From assembly GCF_010729895.1 (NCBI RefSeq), contig NZ_AP022612.1, positions 930,001 through 994,000 on the forward strand: 64,000 bases of DNA, read 5' to 3'. Of the stretch, positions 8,417 through 18,475 are shown in pieces (the first letter of the stretch is position 1; each line of letters starts with the position of its first letter). Under the pieces are notes generated by a model. The model saw only the letters and a program-made list of their open reading frames with translations. It was not told the origin of the DNA and did no database searches. The position numbers and the translations under genes were made by a program. Origin of the DNA: Mycolicibacterium confluentis. Lineage in GTDB: Bacteria > Actinomycetota > Actinomycetes > Mycobacteriales > Mycobacteriaceae.

Positions 8417-9016
8417 TCAGGGCCCGTCGGGGACGGCTCTCTTCCGGCTCCGGATGCGGCGCAGCAGTTTCCAGGCGCCCCAGGCGATGACTGCCAGGAA
8501 CACCAGCACCAGTACAGGGAGCAGCAGCGCCACGAGCACCAGACCGACGCTCGTGACGTCCTCAAGGGTCGACAGCACGGGCGCGGCCACGCCTGCGGTC
8601 GCGACGTTGGCCGCCGGTCTGACCGCCGATTTGGTCAGCGACACCACGAGCGCGATAACGACGCCGATCACCACGGGCACCCACTGACCCGACTGGGCCC
8701 ACTCGCCGGGGTCGGCGACGGCGGCGGTCTGCGCTGCCGTCCCGGACCCGAAGACGATGCCGCCCGCGGCGGGGCGCACGAAGGTCTGCACGGTGTCGTT
8801 GATGCTGTCCAGCGCGGGCACCTTGTCGGCGACGACCTCGACGATCAGCAGCACGGCCAGGATGGCCAACACCCAGCCGTTCTCCATCCACGACCAGCCC
8901 TGCGGCAGGTTCACCACGTCGGTGAACCGCGCAAGCAGTCCGAGCATCAGCATCGGGATGTAGGCGTTGAGTCCCGCTGCGGAGGACAGGCCGAGGCCCG
9001 TCAGCAACTGCTCCAT
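8417..9016 (-). CDS. DUF4126 integral membrane protein
   Basis: This 199-residue protein begins with the family-type motif GLGLSSAAGLNAYIPMLMLG and has about five hydrophobic segments. The last is followed by a basic tail (LLRRIRSRKRAV). These features fit DUF4126, a widespread bacterial membrane family of unknown function. Start ATG at 9016. It is separated by 40 bp from the methyltransferase gene upstream on the same strand, so it may be the last gene of that operon. Confidence 0.8.
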   Translation of the reverse strand: MEQLLTGLGLSSAAGLNAYIPMLMLGLLARFTDVVNLPQGWSWMENGWVLAILAVLLIVEVVADKVPALDSINDTVQTFVRPAAGGIVFGSGTAAQTAAVADPGEWAQSGQWVPVVIGVVIALVVSLTKSAVRPAANVATAGVAAPVLSTLEDVTSVGLVLVALLLPVLVLVFLAVIAWGAWKLLRRIRSRKRAVPDGP

Positions 9017-9056
9017 GGCCTCAGTATGCGGTGACGGACTCGTCGGCCCGAGCCGT

Positions 9057-9731
9057 TCACCACAGGCGTGGGATGAGCCGGTATCGGACCTGCCGGCTGT
9101 AGGCGCGATAGCCGGGCAGTTCGTCGGCCAGCAGGCGCTCCTCGTCGCGGATCCGCGCGGCCAGCAACAGCAGCGCCGGTGGCACCAGGACCAGACCCCA
9201 GAACGAGTCGAGCGCCACCGGCATGCCGACCATCATCAGCAGGACCGAGCTGTACATCGGGTGACGGACCAGGGCGTACGGGCCAGAGGTCACCAACTGC
9301 TGGCCGGACTCGACCGTGATCGACGCTCCGGCGAATCGATTGGCGATGACCACCCCCTGTGCCGCGGTCAGCCCCACCGCGACGAGCACATCGCCCACCA
9401 CAGTCAGCCAGAGCGGCACCTGCGACCAGCCGAACCGGTGGTCGAGCGCGCTGAGCACCAGGATCGCCACCACCAGCGTGACGATCGCGGTCATGATGAT
9501 CCGCTCCGCGGGTCGCGTCTCGGCCGTCGGGCCGGCCCGCAGACGGCGTTGCAGTGCAGCCGGATCCGTGATCGCGAGGTAGATCGTGGGGATGAAGGTC
9601 GACACGGCGAACACCGCGATGAAGACCGACGCCTGCCAGTAGTCGATGGTCCCGGCGGGCACGAACAGCGCGATCCCGAAGAACGCGAATCCGAAGACGG
9701 CCGAAGCGACGGTCTGCAATGCCAGCTTCAT
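9057..9731 (-). CDS. Isoprenylcysteine methyltransferase-like membrane protein (Rv1216c-like)
   Basis: This 224-residue protein has about six membrane segments. Near the C-terminus it carries the ICMT/PEMT signature: GPYALVRHPMYSSVLL (about residues 148-163), then RIRDEERLLADELPGYRAYSRQVRYRLIPRLW. That block binds S-adenosylmethionine in the family. The substrate is unknown; in bacteria the family is broad and prenylcysteine is unlikely. A clear AGGAGG lies before the ATG at 9731. It follows the ABC permease by 12 bp on the same strand, so it belongs to the tetR-ABC operon. Confidence 0.83.
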   Translation of the reverse strand: MKLALQTVASAVFGFAFFGIALFVPAGTIDYWQASVFIAVFAVSTFIPTIYLAITDPAALQRRLRAGPTAETRPAERIIMTAIVTLVVAILVLSALDHRFGWSQVPLWLTVVGDVLVAVGLTAAQGVVIANRFAGASITVESGQQLVTSGPYALVRHPMYSSVLLMMVGMPVALDSFWGLVLVPPALLLLAARIRDEERLLADELPGYRAYSRQVRYRLIPRLW

Positions 9732-9743
9732 CGTGTCCTCCTG

Positions 9744-11384
9744 TCAGCGCAGATCGCGACGGCGAAACGCGGCGAACGCGCATAGCGTCAGCGCGGCGTC
9801 GATTGACAGCAGCCACAGCACGGGCATCAGCGGGGAAGCCGCGCCGACCACCGAGGTGTGCACGAACGGCACGAGGTCCAGCAGCCATTGCGGGAACCCG
9901 GACAGCGACCCCAGCAGATACAGTGCGACGAACCCCGCCAGCACGGCCCACGCGACCGAGGTGAATCGCGGGACCACAGCGAAGAGCACTGCTGTGACCG
10001 CGATGAGCAGCCATACGGCGGGAAGCTGCGCGGCGGCGGTGCCCAGCACCTTGATCATCTTTCCGTTGACGTCGGAGGCCGCGATGCCGTAGGTCAGTCC
10101 CACGGCCCATCCGGCGACCAGCATCGCCGCCCCGCTGCCCACCGCCGCCATGACGAGATGGCTTGCCAGCCAACGACTTCGGCTGACCGCGCCGGCCAGA
10201 AGCGGCTCGGCGCGCAGGCCCGACTCCTCCTGGTGCAGGCGAAGCGCCACCGAGATGCCGCAGGCCGAGGCCAGCAGCGCGAGCATGGTGAACGCGACCG
10301 CGATGAACGCCTCTTCGAGGGCGTCGACGCCGCCGAGGCGGATGACCATGTCGTGCGCGATCTGGCTGTCGCCGATCTCGTCGGCGACACCATGCGCAAC
10401 GTTGCCGATCATCAGACCGTAGAGGCACAGGCCCGCCGTCCACAGCAGCACGCTGCCGCGGTCGAGTCGCCACGCCAGGCCGAACACGCCGCTCAGTGAC
10501 GATGCGGCGCGGCGAGGTCCGGGCCGCTCGGCCAGCAGGCCCGCACCGACGTCGCGGCGGTTCAACAGCGCGAAGGCGATTGCGATCAACACCGCAGCCG
10601 TGCCCACGTGCAGCAGCAGCACCCACCAGCGGTCCCCGGCATAGGGTCGCACCTGCAGTGACCAGCCCAGCGGCGACAGCCAGGACAGCCCGGCGGCGCC
10701 TGCATCGCCCACCGCGCGCAGCGCGAACGCCGAGGCCAGGACACTGAACGTGAGGCCGCGCGCGAAGCGTGCGCTCGGCGACAGTTGGGCCGCGACCGCG
10801 GCCACGCCCGTGAACACCAACGCCGAACCCAACAGTGCGAGGCAGAACGCGGCCGAACCGGCCAATGGGACACCTGTCGTGGCGAGTCCGGCGAAGCCGA
10901 TCACTGCCGTCACCGCGGCGGCGCCGGACACCAGCAGCAGGGTGGCCGTCAGGCTCGCGTAGCGGCCGACGACGCACGTGTCGACGAGCTCGGTGCGGCC
11001 CGCCTCCTCGTCGGCGCGGGTATGGCGGATCACGGTCAGGATGACCGCCACGGCGATCAGCAGGTGGAAGATCGACGCCTTCCAGATGCCGACCGCGCCG
11101 AGGCTGTCGTTGTAGACGTTGCCGTACAACGCGCGCTGCGCCGGGCTGGCCATGATCGACGCCGCCAGAGCCGTGCGAGAGGACTGCGTCGGGTACACCG
11201 CGTCGATGCTGCCGATGTAGACCGTGGCCAGCGGCACCGACAGCAGCAGCACCCACAGTGGCAGCACGATCCGGTCGCGTCGGAGTTGAATCCGCAGTAG
11301 CCCAAGGGTTCCGGCGAGATTGGCGGTCCGAGGCCGGTGGGGGCTCGCGGGTGCGCCCGGCCGCTGCAGTGTCGTGCTGCTCAT
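9744..11384 (-). CDS. ABC exporter permease (Rv1217c-like)
   Basis: This 546-residue polytopic protein has about twelve hydrophobic segments in two similar halves. The second half begins after a cytoplasmic linker near residue 290 ([17 protein letters not shown]). It pairs with the ATPase gene just upstream; their reading frames overlap by four bases (11381-11384). The homologous Rv1217c-Rv1218c pair of M. tuberculosis is known as a multidrug efflux ABC system. Substrates here are unproven. Confidence 0.88.
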   Translation of the reverse strand: MSSTTLQRPGAPASPHRPRTANLAGTLGLLRIQLRRDRIVLPLWVLLLSVPLATVYIGSIDAVYPTQSSRTALAASIMASPAQRALYGNVYNDSLGAVGIWKASIFHLLIAVAVILTVIRHTRADEEAGRTELVDTCVVGRYASLTATLLLVSGAAAVTAVIGFAGLATTGVPLAGSAAFCLALLGSALVFTGVAAVAAQLSPSARFARGLTFSVLASAFALRAVGDAGAAGLSWLSPLGWSLQVRPYAGDRWWVLLLHVGTAAVLIAIAFALLNRRDVGAGLLAERPGPRRAASSLSGVFGLAWRLDRGSVLLWTAGLCLYGLMIGNVAHGVADEIGDSQIAHDMVIRLGGVDALEEAFIAVAFTMLALLASACGISVALRLHQEESGLRAEPLLAGAVSRSRWLASHLVMAAVGSGAAMLVAGWAVGLTYGIAASDVNGKMIKVLGTAAAQLPAVWLLIAVTAVLFAVVPRFTSVAWAVLAGFVALYLLGSLSGFPQWLLDLVPFVHTSVVGAASPLMPVLWLLSIDAALTLCAFAAFRRRDLR

Positions 11385-12301
11385 GAGCGCACCCGGTCGG
11401 GTTCGGCGGCGACGTCATAGTGCTGCAGGAACAGATCCTCGAGGGTGGGCGGACGACTCTCCAGACTGCGCACCCCCGCGTCGCCCAGCAGTCGGATCAG
11501 ATCGCCCAGATTGGCGCTGTCGACCTGCGCGTGCAGGATGGTTCCGTCGTAGCTCGCGTCGGCGACCCCGGGCATGCCGCGGACGTCGCCCGGATCCCGG
11601 ACCATCTCGGCCCTGATCGACGTGCGGGACAGGTGGCGCAGCGACTTCAGGGTCCCGGTCTCGACGGTGCGGCCCGCGCGGATGATGGTCAGCCGGTCAC
11701 ACAGCGCCTCGGTCTCGGCCAGGATGTGGCTCGAAAGCAGCACGGTGGCGCCGCGATCACGGGCCTCGCGGACGCACTGCTGAAAGACGTTCTCCATCAA
11801 GGGGTCCAGCCCGGTGCTCGGTTCATCGAGCATCAGCAGCGTGGCGTGCGACGAGAACGCCGAGACCAGCGAGACCTTCTGCCGGTTGCCCTTCGAGTAG
11901 GTGCGGGCCTTCTTCGACGGGTCGAGGGCGAACCGTTCGATCAGCTCCGCGCGCCGCCGATCGTCCTGTCCGCCACGCATTCTGGCCAGAAGATCGATGA
12001 TCTCCCCGCCGGTGAGGGACGGCCAGAGCGTCACATCGCCCGGCACGTAGGCGATGTCACGGTGCAGTGCGACGGCGTCGGCCCAGGGGTCACCGCCCAG
12101 GACCTGGGCGCTGCCGCCGTCGGCCCGGACCAGGCCCAGCAGCACCCGCAGTGTCGTCGACTTGCCGGCGCCGTTGGGGCCGAGGAAGCCGTGCACCTCG
12201 CCGGTGTGGACCGCCAGGTCCAGCCCGTCAAGTGCCCGCACTGCTCCGAAATTCTTTGTCAGACCGCGGGTTTCAACCGCGTATGTGCTCCTTGGGGTCA
12301 T
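11381..12301 (-). CDS. ABC exporter ATP-binding protein (Rv1218c-like)
   Basis: This 306-residue ATPase drives the adjacent permease. Walker A is GPNGAGKS (about residues 40-47), the signature is present in the drug-exporter variant [11 protein letters not shown] (about 139-149), and Walker B is [14 protein letters not shown] (about 158-171). An SSH switch histidine follows, and the C-terminal 90 residues form the extra domain of DrrA-like ATPases. Its start overlaps the end of the TetR gene by 29 bp, so regulator, ATPase and permease are one transcript. Confidence 0.93.
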   Translation of the reverse strand: MTPRSTYAVETRGLTKNFGAVRALDGLDLAVHTGEVHGFLGPNGAGKSTTLRVLLGLVRADGGSAQVLGGDPWADAVALHRDIAYVPGDVTLWPSLTGGEIIDLLARMRGGQDDRRRAELIERFALDPSKKARTYSKGNRQKVSLVSAFSSHATLLMLDEPSTGLDPLMENVFQQCVREARDRGATVLLSSHILAETEALCDRLTIIRAGRTVETGTLKSLRHLSRTSIRAEMVRDPGDVRGMPGVADASYDGTILHAQVDSANLGDLIRLLGDAGVRSLESRPPTLEDLFLQHYDVAAEPDRVRS

Positions 12302-12941
12302 TCGTCTCCTCCTCGGGTTGTTGTTCGCGTTCGGCGAGGAATGCGTCGAACATCGTGGAGTCGGTCATGAGTCCTTCGGTGTAGACCTCCAGCGCGGGCA
12401 GGACCATGTCCCGCGCGTAGTCGTGCAGCACCGCGCGCATGTCATCGGGGTTTTCGTGCAGTTGCAGGTACAGCAGGAATCCGCCGCCGCCGACCATGCC
12501 CAGGAACCGGGCTCGGGCCTTCGGGTCGACGCTGGGTTTGATGGTGCCGGCCCGCACACCTTCGTCGAGGTACTGCTCGACGTTGTCGATCATCCTGCGC
12601 AGGAGCATCTTTGCCAGCTCGCCGCCGGTCTGCATGCTGCGCATGAGGTAAGCCATGAGTGGCGCGAAATCCTCGATCTCGGCGACGGCCGCGAACCATG
12701 CGGCGGGATCACTCGTCTGCAGCGCCTCGGACTTGGACTCGCGGATGGTTTCGGTGACGAACTCGTCGCACGCCCGGCGCAGTTGTTCCTTGGAGCCGAA
12801 GTGGTGGATGACCAGGGCGGGGCTGACCCCGGCGGTCTTGGCGATGGCGCGCACGCTGACGTCGAACCCGTGCTGACCGAACTGTTCGATGGCCGCTGAG
12901 CGGATCCTCGCGGCCGCGGTCAGATCACTCACTGAACGCAT
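12273..12941 (-). CDS. TetR repressor of the ABC exporter operon (Rv1219c-like)
   Basis: This 222-residue TetR regulator is the first gene of an operon with the ABC ATPase, permease and methyltransferase. The helix-turn-helix is at about residues 30-55 ([25 protein letters not shown]). An open frame extends upstream to 12977, but the ATG at 12941 ([14 protein letters not shown]) matches the family and starts just after a complete promoter, so the extra codons would be promoter DNA. A perfect dyad next to the start indicates autorepression. Confidence 0.92.
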   Translation of the reverse strand: MRSVSDLTAAARIRSAAIEQFGQHGFDVSVRAIAKTAGVSPALVIHHFGSKEQLRRACDEFVTETIRESKSEALQTSDPAAWFAAVAEIEDFAPLMAYLMRSMQTGGELAKMLLRRMIDNVEQYLDEGVRAGTIKPSVDPKARARFLGMVGGGGFLLYLQLHENPDDMRAVLHDYARDMVLPALEVYTEGLMTDSTMFDAFLAEREQQPEEETNDPKEHIRG

Positions 12942-12958
12942 GTTTAGTACGCTAAACA
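12941..12958. promoter_or_regulatory. TetR operator (TGTTTAG-N4-CTAAACA)
   Basis: TGTTTAG and CTAAACA are perfect inverted 7-bp arms around TACG. The dyad covers the -10 and reaches the first base of the TetR start codon, an ideal place for autorepression. A looser copy, GTTCAGTAAGCGTCAAC, lies at 12962-12978 over the -35. Binding by the adjacent TetR is inferred. Confidence 0.7.
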
Positions 12959-12977
12959 CTTGTTCAGTAAGCGTCAA
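12949..12977 (-). promoter_or_regulatory. Promoter of the tetR-ABC operon
   Basis: On the minus strand TTGACG (12977-12972), a 17-nt spacer and TAGCGT (12954-12949) form a good sigma-A promoter. The -10 ends 7 nt before the ATG at 12941, so the message is probably leaderless. Confidence 0.65.
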
Positions 12978-13032
12978 CCTTTTGACCGTGAGCGGGTTCG
13001 CGGAAAGAAAGTGAGCTGCTCGCTGGGGCGGG

Positions 13033-13698
13033 CTATTCGCGCGCCGCGGCCAGAATTCCGTCGCCCAGCGGAACCAGAACCGGGGTGAGGCGTTCGTCCT
13101 CGGCGATCAGACGCGCGGCCTCGCGCACAGCGACGACGTCGGCGTCATGGGCCGCCGGATCGCCGGCGCGGCCACCCAACGCTGCGCGGTGCACCACGAT
13201 GACCCCGCCGGGGCGGAGCAGGCGCACGCCCTCGACGACGAAGTCAGGCTGATCCCGCGGTTCGGCGTCGATGAACACCAGGTCGTAGGACTCGTCGGCC
13301 AGGCGGGTGAGCACCTCCTGCGCGCGACCGCTGATGAGCCGCGTCCGGGAGGGGCCGATTCCGCCCTCATTGAAGGCCTGTTTGGCCAGGCGCTGATGTT
13401 CGGGTTCGACGTCGATCGTGGTCAGCACGCCGTCGTCGCGCATACCCGCCAGCAGCCACAGTCCGCTCACTCCGACACCCGTGCCCACCTCGACGACGGC
13501 TTTGCCGCCCGACAGGCGCGTCAGCAGGCTCAGGAGCGCGCCGACGGCCGGCGTCACCGCACCGCACCCGCTGTCCTCGGAGCGCTCACGGGCCGCGGCC
13601 AGCACCGCGTCCTCGGAGATCGAGCCCTCGGCATGGGTCAGCATCGACTCGGCGCGGCGGGCGTTCTCGGCGCCTCCTGGTTCGTCTTGAGAGGCCAT
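13033..13698 (-). CDS. O-methyltransferase family protein (Rv1220c-like)
   Basis: This 221-residue protein has the SAM-binding core [15 protein letters not shown] (about residues 68-82) and the acidic strand TTIDVEPEH (93-101) of the COMT-like O-methyltransferase family. D144 of FIDAEP keeps one metal ligand. The usual second site D-N before the WGG block is H170-R171 in VVHRAALGG, so metal-dependent catalysis may be lost or altered. ATG at 13698 is chosen over 13728 because TACGCT ends 6 nt before it. It is divergent from sigE. Confidence 0.85.
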   Translation of the reverse strand: MASQDEPGGAENARRAESMLTHAEGSISEDAVLAAARERSEDSGCGAVTPAVGALLSLLTRLSGGKAVVEVGTGVGVSGLWLLAGMRDDGVLTTIDVEPEHQRLAKQAFNEGGIGPSRTRLISGRAQEVLTRLADESYDLVFIDAEPRDQPDFVVEGVRLLRPGGVIVVHRAALGGRAGDPAAHDADVVAVREAARLIAEDERLTPVLVPLGDGILAAARE

Positions 13699-13704
13699 TC
13701 CCGC

Positions 13705-13710
13705 AGCGTA
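13705..13710 (-). promoter_or_regulatory. Putative -10 (TACGCT) of the O-methyltransferase gene
   Basis: TACGCT on the minus strand ends 6 nt before the ATG at 13698, fitting leaderless transcription. Confidence 0.4.
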
Positions 13711-13775
13711 GAGGCAAGCGACTCGCACATGAAACAGGCGCGCCAGGTCGGACCCGTCGCACGGTACGGTGTGTC

Positions 13776-13806
13776 TTCCCCCGACACGCCGAACGTGTCG
13801 GGGGAA
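13776..13806. repeat. Perfect 13-bp inverted repeat upstream of sigE
   Basis: TTCCCCCGACACG and CGTGTCGGGGGAA pair perfectly around the loop CCGAA. It lies between divergent genes, 115 bp upstream of the sigE start, so it is not an ordinary terminator of a convergent pair. It could be a regulator-binding site, a barrier to antisense transcription, or an RNA structure if transcription starts upstream. Confidence 0.6.
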
Positions 13807-13865
13807 TGGCGCAGGTCACACTGCGGCATCGCCGCAGCGCAACCCCACCGTCGGTGTCTTTCTCA

Positions 13866-13892
13866 GGAAAAGTTCAGTTTGCTCATACTGTT
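13866..13892 (+). promoter_or_regulatory. sigE: Putative ECF-type promoter of sigE
   Basis: GGAAAA (13866-13871), an 18-nt spacer and GTT (13890-13892) resemble the GGAA...GTT promoters used by mycobacterial SigE and SigH. The start site would be near 13900, giving a leader of about 20 nt. TCTCAG and GTTCAG recur 11 nt apart over the -35, reminiscent of response-regulator direct repeats. Inference only. Confidence 0.4.
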
Positions 13893-13921
13893 GGCACACA
13901 CGTTCGAGAGAGGGTATGCGC

Positions 13922-14671
13922 ATGGAACGCGGCGAACGCTGGTCCGGGAATACCCCGCAGTCTGCGGGTGTTGCCGATGACGTTCGTCGTCTGCGGGCAT
14001 CAGGCCCCAGCCGTGACCGGGAGGATCTGACGACCACCACGATGATGGCCCCGACCACCATGGCTCACCTCGAGCAGGACACCGATCACTTCGTCGAAAC
14101 GCCCGATGAGCCGCAGGGCACCGCCGTCTTCGACGCCACCGGCGACAAGGCCACCATGCCCTCATGGGATGAATTGGTGCGCCAGCACGCCGACCGCGTG
14201 TACCGCCTGGCCTACCGGCTCTCCGGCAATCAGCACGACGCCGAGGACCTGACGCAGGAGACCTTCATCCGGGTCTTCCGGTCGCTGCAGAACTACCAGC
14301 CCGGAACCTTCGAGGGCTGGCTGCACCGCATCACCACGAACCTGTTCCTGGACATGGTTCGGCGGCGCAGTCGCATCCGCATGGAGGCGCTGCCCGATGA
14401 CTACGACCGCGTCCCGGCTGATGACCCGAACCCCGAGCAGATCTATCACGATGCGCGGCTCAATGCTGACCTGCAGGCCGCGCTCGACGCACTGCCGCCG
14501 GAGTTCCGCGCCGCCGTCGTCCTGTGCGACATCGAAGGTCTGTCCTACGAGGAGATCGGCGCCACGCTCGGTGTGAAACTGGGCACCGTCCGCAGTCGCA
14601 TCCACCGTGGTCGCCAGGCGATCCGCGACTTCCTGGCAGCCGAGGCGAACCGCACGGCCGAGCCGGCCTGA
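13922..14671 (+). CDS. sigE: ECF sigma factor SigE
   Basis: This 249-residue ECF sigma factor directs the cell-envelope stress regulon. Region 2 is at about residues 80-150 ([50 protein letters not shown]). Region 4 is at about 185-240 ([45 protein letters not shown]). The first 60 residues are variable, and internal ATGs at 14042 and 14045 could give shorter forms, as reported for the M. tuberculosis gene. ATG 13922 is chosen because GAGAGAGG at 13906-13913 is 8 nt upstream; the ATG at 13916 is too close. The anti-sigma gene and the protease gene follow. Confidence 0.93.
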   Translation: MERGERWSGNTPQSAGVADDVRRLRASGPSRDREDLTTTTMMAPTTMAHLEQDTDHFVETPDEPQGTAVFDATGDKATMPSWDELVRQHADRVYRLAYRLSGNQHDAEDLTQETFIRVFRSLQNYQPGTFEGWLHRITTNLFLDMVRRRSRIRMEALPDDYDRVPADDPNPEQIYHDARLNADLQAALDALPPEFRAAVVLCDIEGLSYEEIGATLGVKLGTVRSRIHRGRQAIRDFLAAEANRTAEPA

Positions 14672-14793
14672 TTCACCGAATCGGACCGATCATGATGTCG
14701 TATCGCTATCAAGGGCAGCGCGTTGCGCGCTACATTCGAGGTGAATCTGGCCGGTCCGCCCGGCGCGGACGCACAGCGGGAGGAGGAGCGCAG

Positions 14794-15201
14794 GTGACGA
14801 TGGATCGTGGACACCTGTTCCGCCGTGCGTTCTCCTGGGTCCCCGCGCACTTCGCCTCGCAGAGCGACGCGCCCGTCGGCGCGCCGCGGCAGTTCGGTTC
14901 CACCGAGCACTTGTCGAGCGAGGCCGTCGCCGCCTACGTCGACGGCGAGCTGAGGATGAACGCGCACCTGCGGGCGGCTCACCACCTGTCCCTATGCCCG
15001 CAGTGTGCCGCCGAGGTCGACGCGCAACGGCAGGCTCGTGAGGCGCTGCGGGACTCGTGGCCGGTGAGCATGCCGAGCACCCTGTTCACCACGCTGTCGC
15101 AGATCCCCAACGCTCCCTTGACGCCGCCCGACGATGTGCAGCAGCCGGTTGCCGATCAGTTGGCGCAAGACCGCGCTCGGGACCGGCGTCGTCGCCGGTA
15201 G
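14794..15201 (+). CDS. rseA: Anti-sigma-E factor RseA (ZAS domain)
   Basis: This 135-residue cytoplasmic anti-sigma factor binds and inhibits SigE. The zinc anti-sigma motif H-x3-C-x2-C reads HLSLCPQC at about residues 67-74. The stretch VAAYVDGELRMNAHLRAAHH before it is the sigma-binding helix region. There is no membrane segment, as in the M. tuberculosis protein. The open frame extends upstream into the end of sigE; GTG at 14794 follows a strong GGGAGGAGGAG (14778-14788), with ATG 14800 as alternative. The C-terminus is a short basic tail. Confidence 0.9.
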   Translation: MTMDRGHLFRRAFSWVPAHFASQSDAPVGAPRQFGSTEHLSSEAVAAYVDGELRMNAHLRAAHHLSLCPQCAAEVDAQRQAREALRDSWPVSMPSTLFTTLSQIPNAPLTPPDDVQQPVADQLAQDRARDRRRRR

Positions 15202-15247
15202 GCTAGGCACGGTCGGCGCCGGGACGCGGCCCGGCCGCATCTCGTGA

Positions 15248-16768
<1,521 letters not shown>

Positions 16769-16770
16769 AC

Positions 16771-17190
16771 ATGTTCGCCAATGTCGGCTGGGGCGAGATG
16801 CTGGTGCTGGTGATCATCGGCCTGGTGGTCCTCGGCCCGGAACGTCTGCCCGGTGCGATCCGCTGGACCTCCGGTGCGTTGCGCCAGGCGCGCGACTACG
16901 TCAGCGGCGCCACCAGTCAGTTGCGCGAGGATCTCGGCCCCGAGTTCGACGACCTGCGTGAGCCGCTGTCCGAGTTGAACCGGCTGCGGGGGATGACCCC
17001 GCGGGCCGCCATCACCAAACACCTTCTTGAGGGCGATGATTCGGTCTTCAAGGCCTTTGACGTCGATGAGCTGAAGGGATCGCCGACGTCGAACGGTCCC
17101 GCCGTCAAGCCCGTGTCGGCACCCTCGCCGACGCCCGCCGTCGAGCCCAGCACGCCGGGCCCGACGAAGTTCGACCCCGACGCCACCTGA
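16771..17190 (+). CDS. tatB: Sec-independent translocase TatB
   Basis: This 139-residue protein is the TatB subunit, which with TatC recognises twin-arginine signal peptides. One N-terminal membrane helix (about residues 8-21, [14 protein letters not shown]) is followed by the hinge GPERLP and an amphipathic helix ([19 protein letters not shown]). The rest is charged and then proline-rich. The gene starts 2 nt after htrA and closes the sigE-rseA-htrA-tatB cluster. TatA and TatC are not in this window. Confidence 0.93.
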   Translation: MFANVGWGEMLVLVIIGLVVLGPERLPGAIRWTSGALRQARDYVSGATSQLREDLGPEFDDLREPLSELNRLRGMTPRAAITKHLLEGDDSVFKAFDVDELKGSPTSNGPAVKPVSAPSPTPAVEPSTPGPTKFDPDAT

Positions 17191-17199
17191 GTCCTTCCC

Positions 17200-17259
17200 G
17201 CCGACACTGCGGGGAGTGCGAATTTCCGCGCTGCTGATCGCGGCCACCGCAGTCTCGGC
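17200..17259. terminator. Bidirectional hairpin between tatB and mrp
   Basis: Arms at 17200-17212 (GCCGACACTGCGG) and 17247-17259 (CCGCAGTCTCGGC) pair at 12 of 13 positions across a 34-nt loop that itself can fold. It lies between convergent tatB and mrp. Confidence 0.45.
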
Positions 17260-17278
17260 GAGAGAATGCGGGCGGCGC

Positions 17279-18418
17279 TCAGCGGCGGGTGGTGTCCAAT
17301 CCCAGCGACATGCCGGCCAGGCCCCGCTTGCGCTCCGACAGTGAGTCGGCGATGCTCCGGAGCTGCTTACCCGCAGCCGAGTCCGGCGCCGACAGCACCA
17401 GCGGCACACCGGTGTCGCCTGCGGCCACGAGGGCCGGATCCAGCGGCACCTGCCCCAGCAGCGGGACGTCGGCGCCCACCGACCGGCTCAGGCTCTCGGC
17501 GACCTGCTTGCCGCCGCCCTCGCCGAACACCTGCATGGTGGTGCCGTCGGGCAGCACCAGTCCGGACATGTTCTCCACGACGCCGACGACGCGCTGCCGC
17601 GTCTGCAGCGCAATCGCGCCCGCCCGTTCGGCCACCTCGGCGGCCGCCAACTGCGGCGTGGTGACAACCAGGATCTCCGCGCTGGGGATCAACTGCGCGA
17701 TCGAAATCGCGACGTCCCCGGTGCCCGGCGGCAGGTCGAGCAGCAGCACGTCGAGATCGCCCCAGTAGACGTCGGTCAGGAACTGCTGCAGCGCGCGGTG
17801 CAGCATCGGCCCGCGCCACACCACAGGCGTGTTGCCCTGGGTGAACTGGGCGATCGAGATGACCTTCACGTCGTGCGCGACGGGCGGCACGATCATCGAG
17901 TCCACCTGCGTGGGTCGGTCGTTGGTGCCCATCATGCGTGGCACCGAATGGCCGTAGATGTCGGCGTCCAGCAGACCGACCGACAGCCCACGGGCGGCCA
18001 TCGCCGCGGCCAGGTTCACGGTGACGCTGGACTTGCCCACACCGCCCTTGCCGGAGGCCACGGCGTACACCCGGGTCAGAGATCCAGGCTGCGCGAACGG
18101 GATGACCGGTTCGGCCGCGTCACCGCGAAGCTGCTTGCGCAGCTCGGCGCGCTGTTCGTCGTTCATCACATCGAGGCTGACCCGGACCGCACCGGTGCCG
18201 GGCACGTCCGCGACGGCCTGGGTGACCAGCTCGCTGATCTCGGTCTTCTTCGGGCAGGCCGCGGTGGTCAGGTAGATCTCGACGTGGATCGCCGAGTCGG
18301 CGTCGACGTCGATGTTCTTCACCATCCCGAGTTCGGTGATGGGGCGGCGCAGTTCAGGATCGATCACCTTGGCCAGCGCAGTGCGCACGGCCCCGGCGAG
18401 ATCGGAGGTTTCAGTCAT
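17279..18418 (-). CDS. mrp: Mrp/ApbC-family Fe-S cluster carrier ATPase
   Basis: This 379-residue protein has an N-terminal MIP18/DUF59 domain (about residues 5-85, with C55 in AACPKK). A ParA-like ATPase follows, with the deviant P-loop SGKGGVGKSS at 122-131 and DLPPGTGD as switch. Mrp/Nbp35 proteins usually carry a CxxC that bridges an Fe-S cluster; at that point this protein reads MSGLVLPDGTTMQVFGEGGG, so the pair is absent. Fe-S transfer is therefore a family inference only. ATG 18418 is chosen; two GTG codons lie directly before it. Confidence 0.88.
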   Translation of the reverse strand: MTETSDLAGAVRTALAKVIDPELRRPITELGMVKNIDVDADSAIHVEIYLTTAACPKKTEISELVTQAVADVPGTGAVRVSLDVMNDEQRAELRKQLRGDAAEPVIPFAQPGSLTRVYAVASGKGGVGKSSVTVNLAAAMAARGLSVGLLDADIYGHSVPRMMGTNDRPTQVDSMIVPPVAHDVKVISIAQFTQGNTPVVWRGPMLHRALQQFLTDVYWGDLDVLLLDLPPGTGDVAISIAQLIPSAEILVVTTPQLAAAEVAERAGAIALQTRQRVVGVVENMSGLVLPDGTTMQVFGEGGGKQVAESLSRSVGADVPLLGQVPLDPALVAAGDTGVPLVLSAPDSAAGKQLRSIADSLSERKRGLAGMSLGLDTTRR

Positions 18419-18426
18419 CACCACGG

Positions 18427-18432
18427 AGTCTA
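18427..18432 (-). promoter_or_regulatory. Putative -10 (TAGACT) of mrp
   Basis: TAGACT on the minus strand ends 8 nt before the ATG at 18418 and 5 nt before a GTG at 18421, so the message would start at or next to the start codon. Confidence 0.4.
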
Positions 18433-18475
18433 GTGGGGGGTGCTGACCCGATTTTCAGCGCAGGCGTCGACGGCC

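Noticed and set aside
9001..11418. Minus-strand 805-codon frame over the ABC permease
   Set aside because: It is out of frame with the permease (9744-11384) and methyltransferase, which both have membrane segments and family motifs; its Arg-rich sequence is typical of a shadow.
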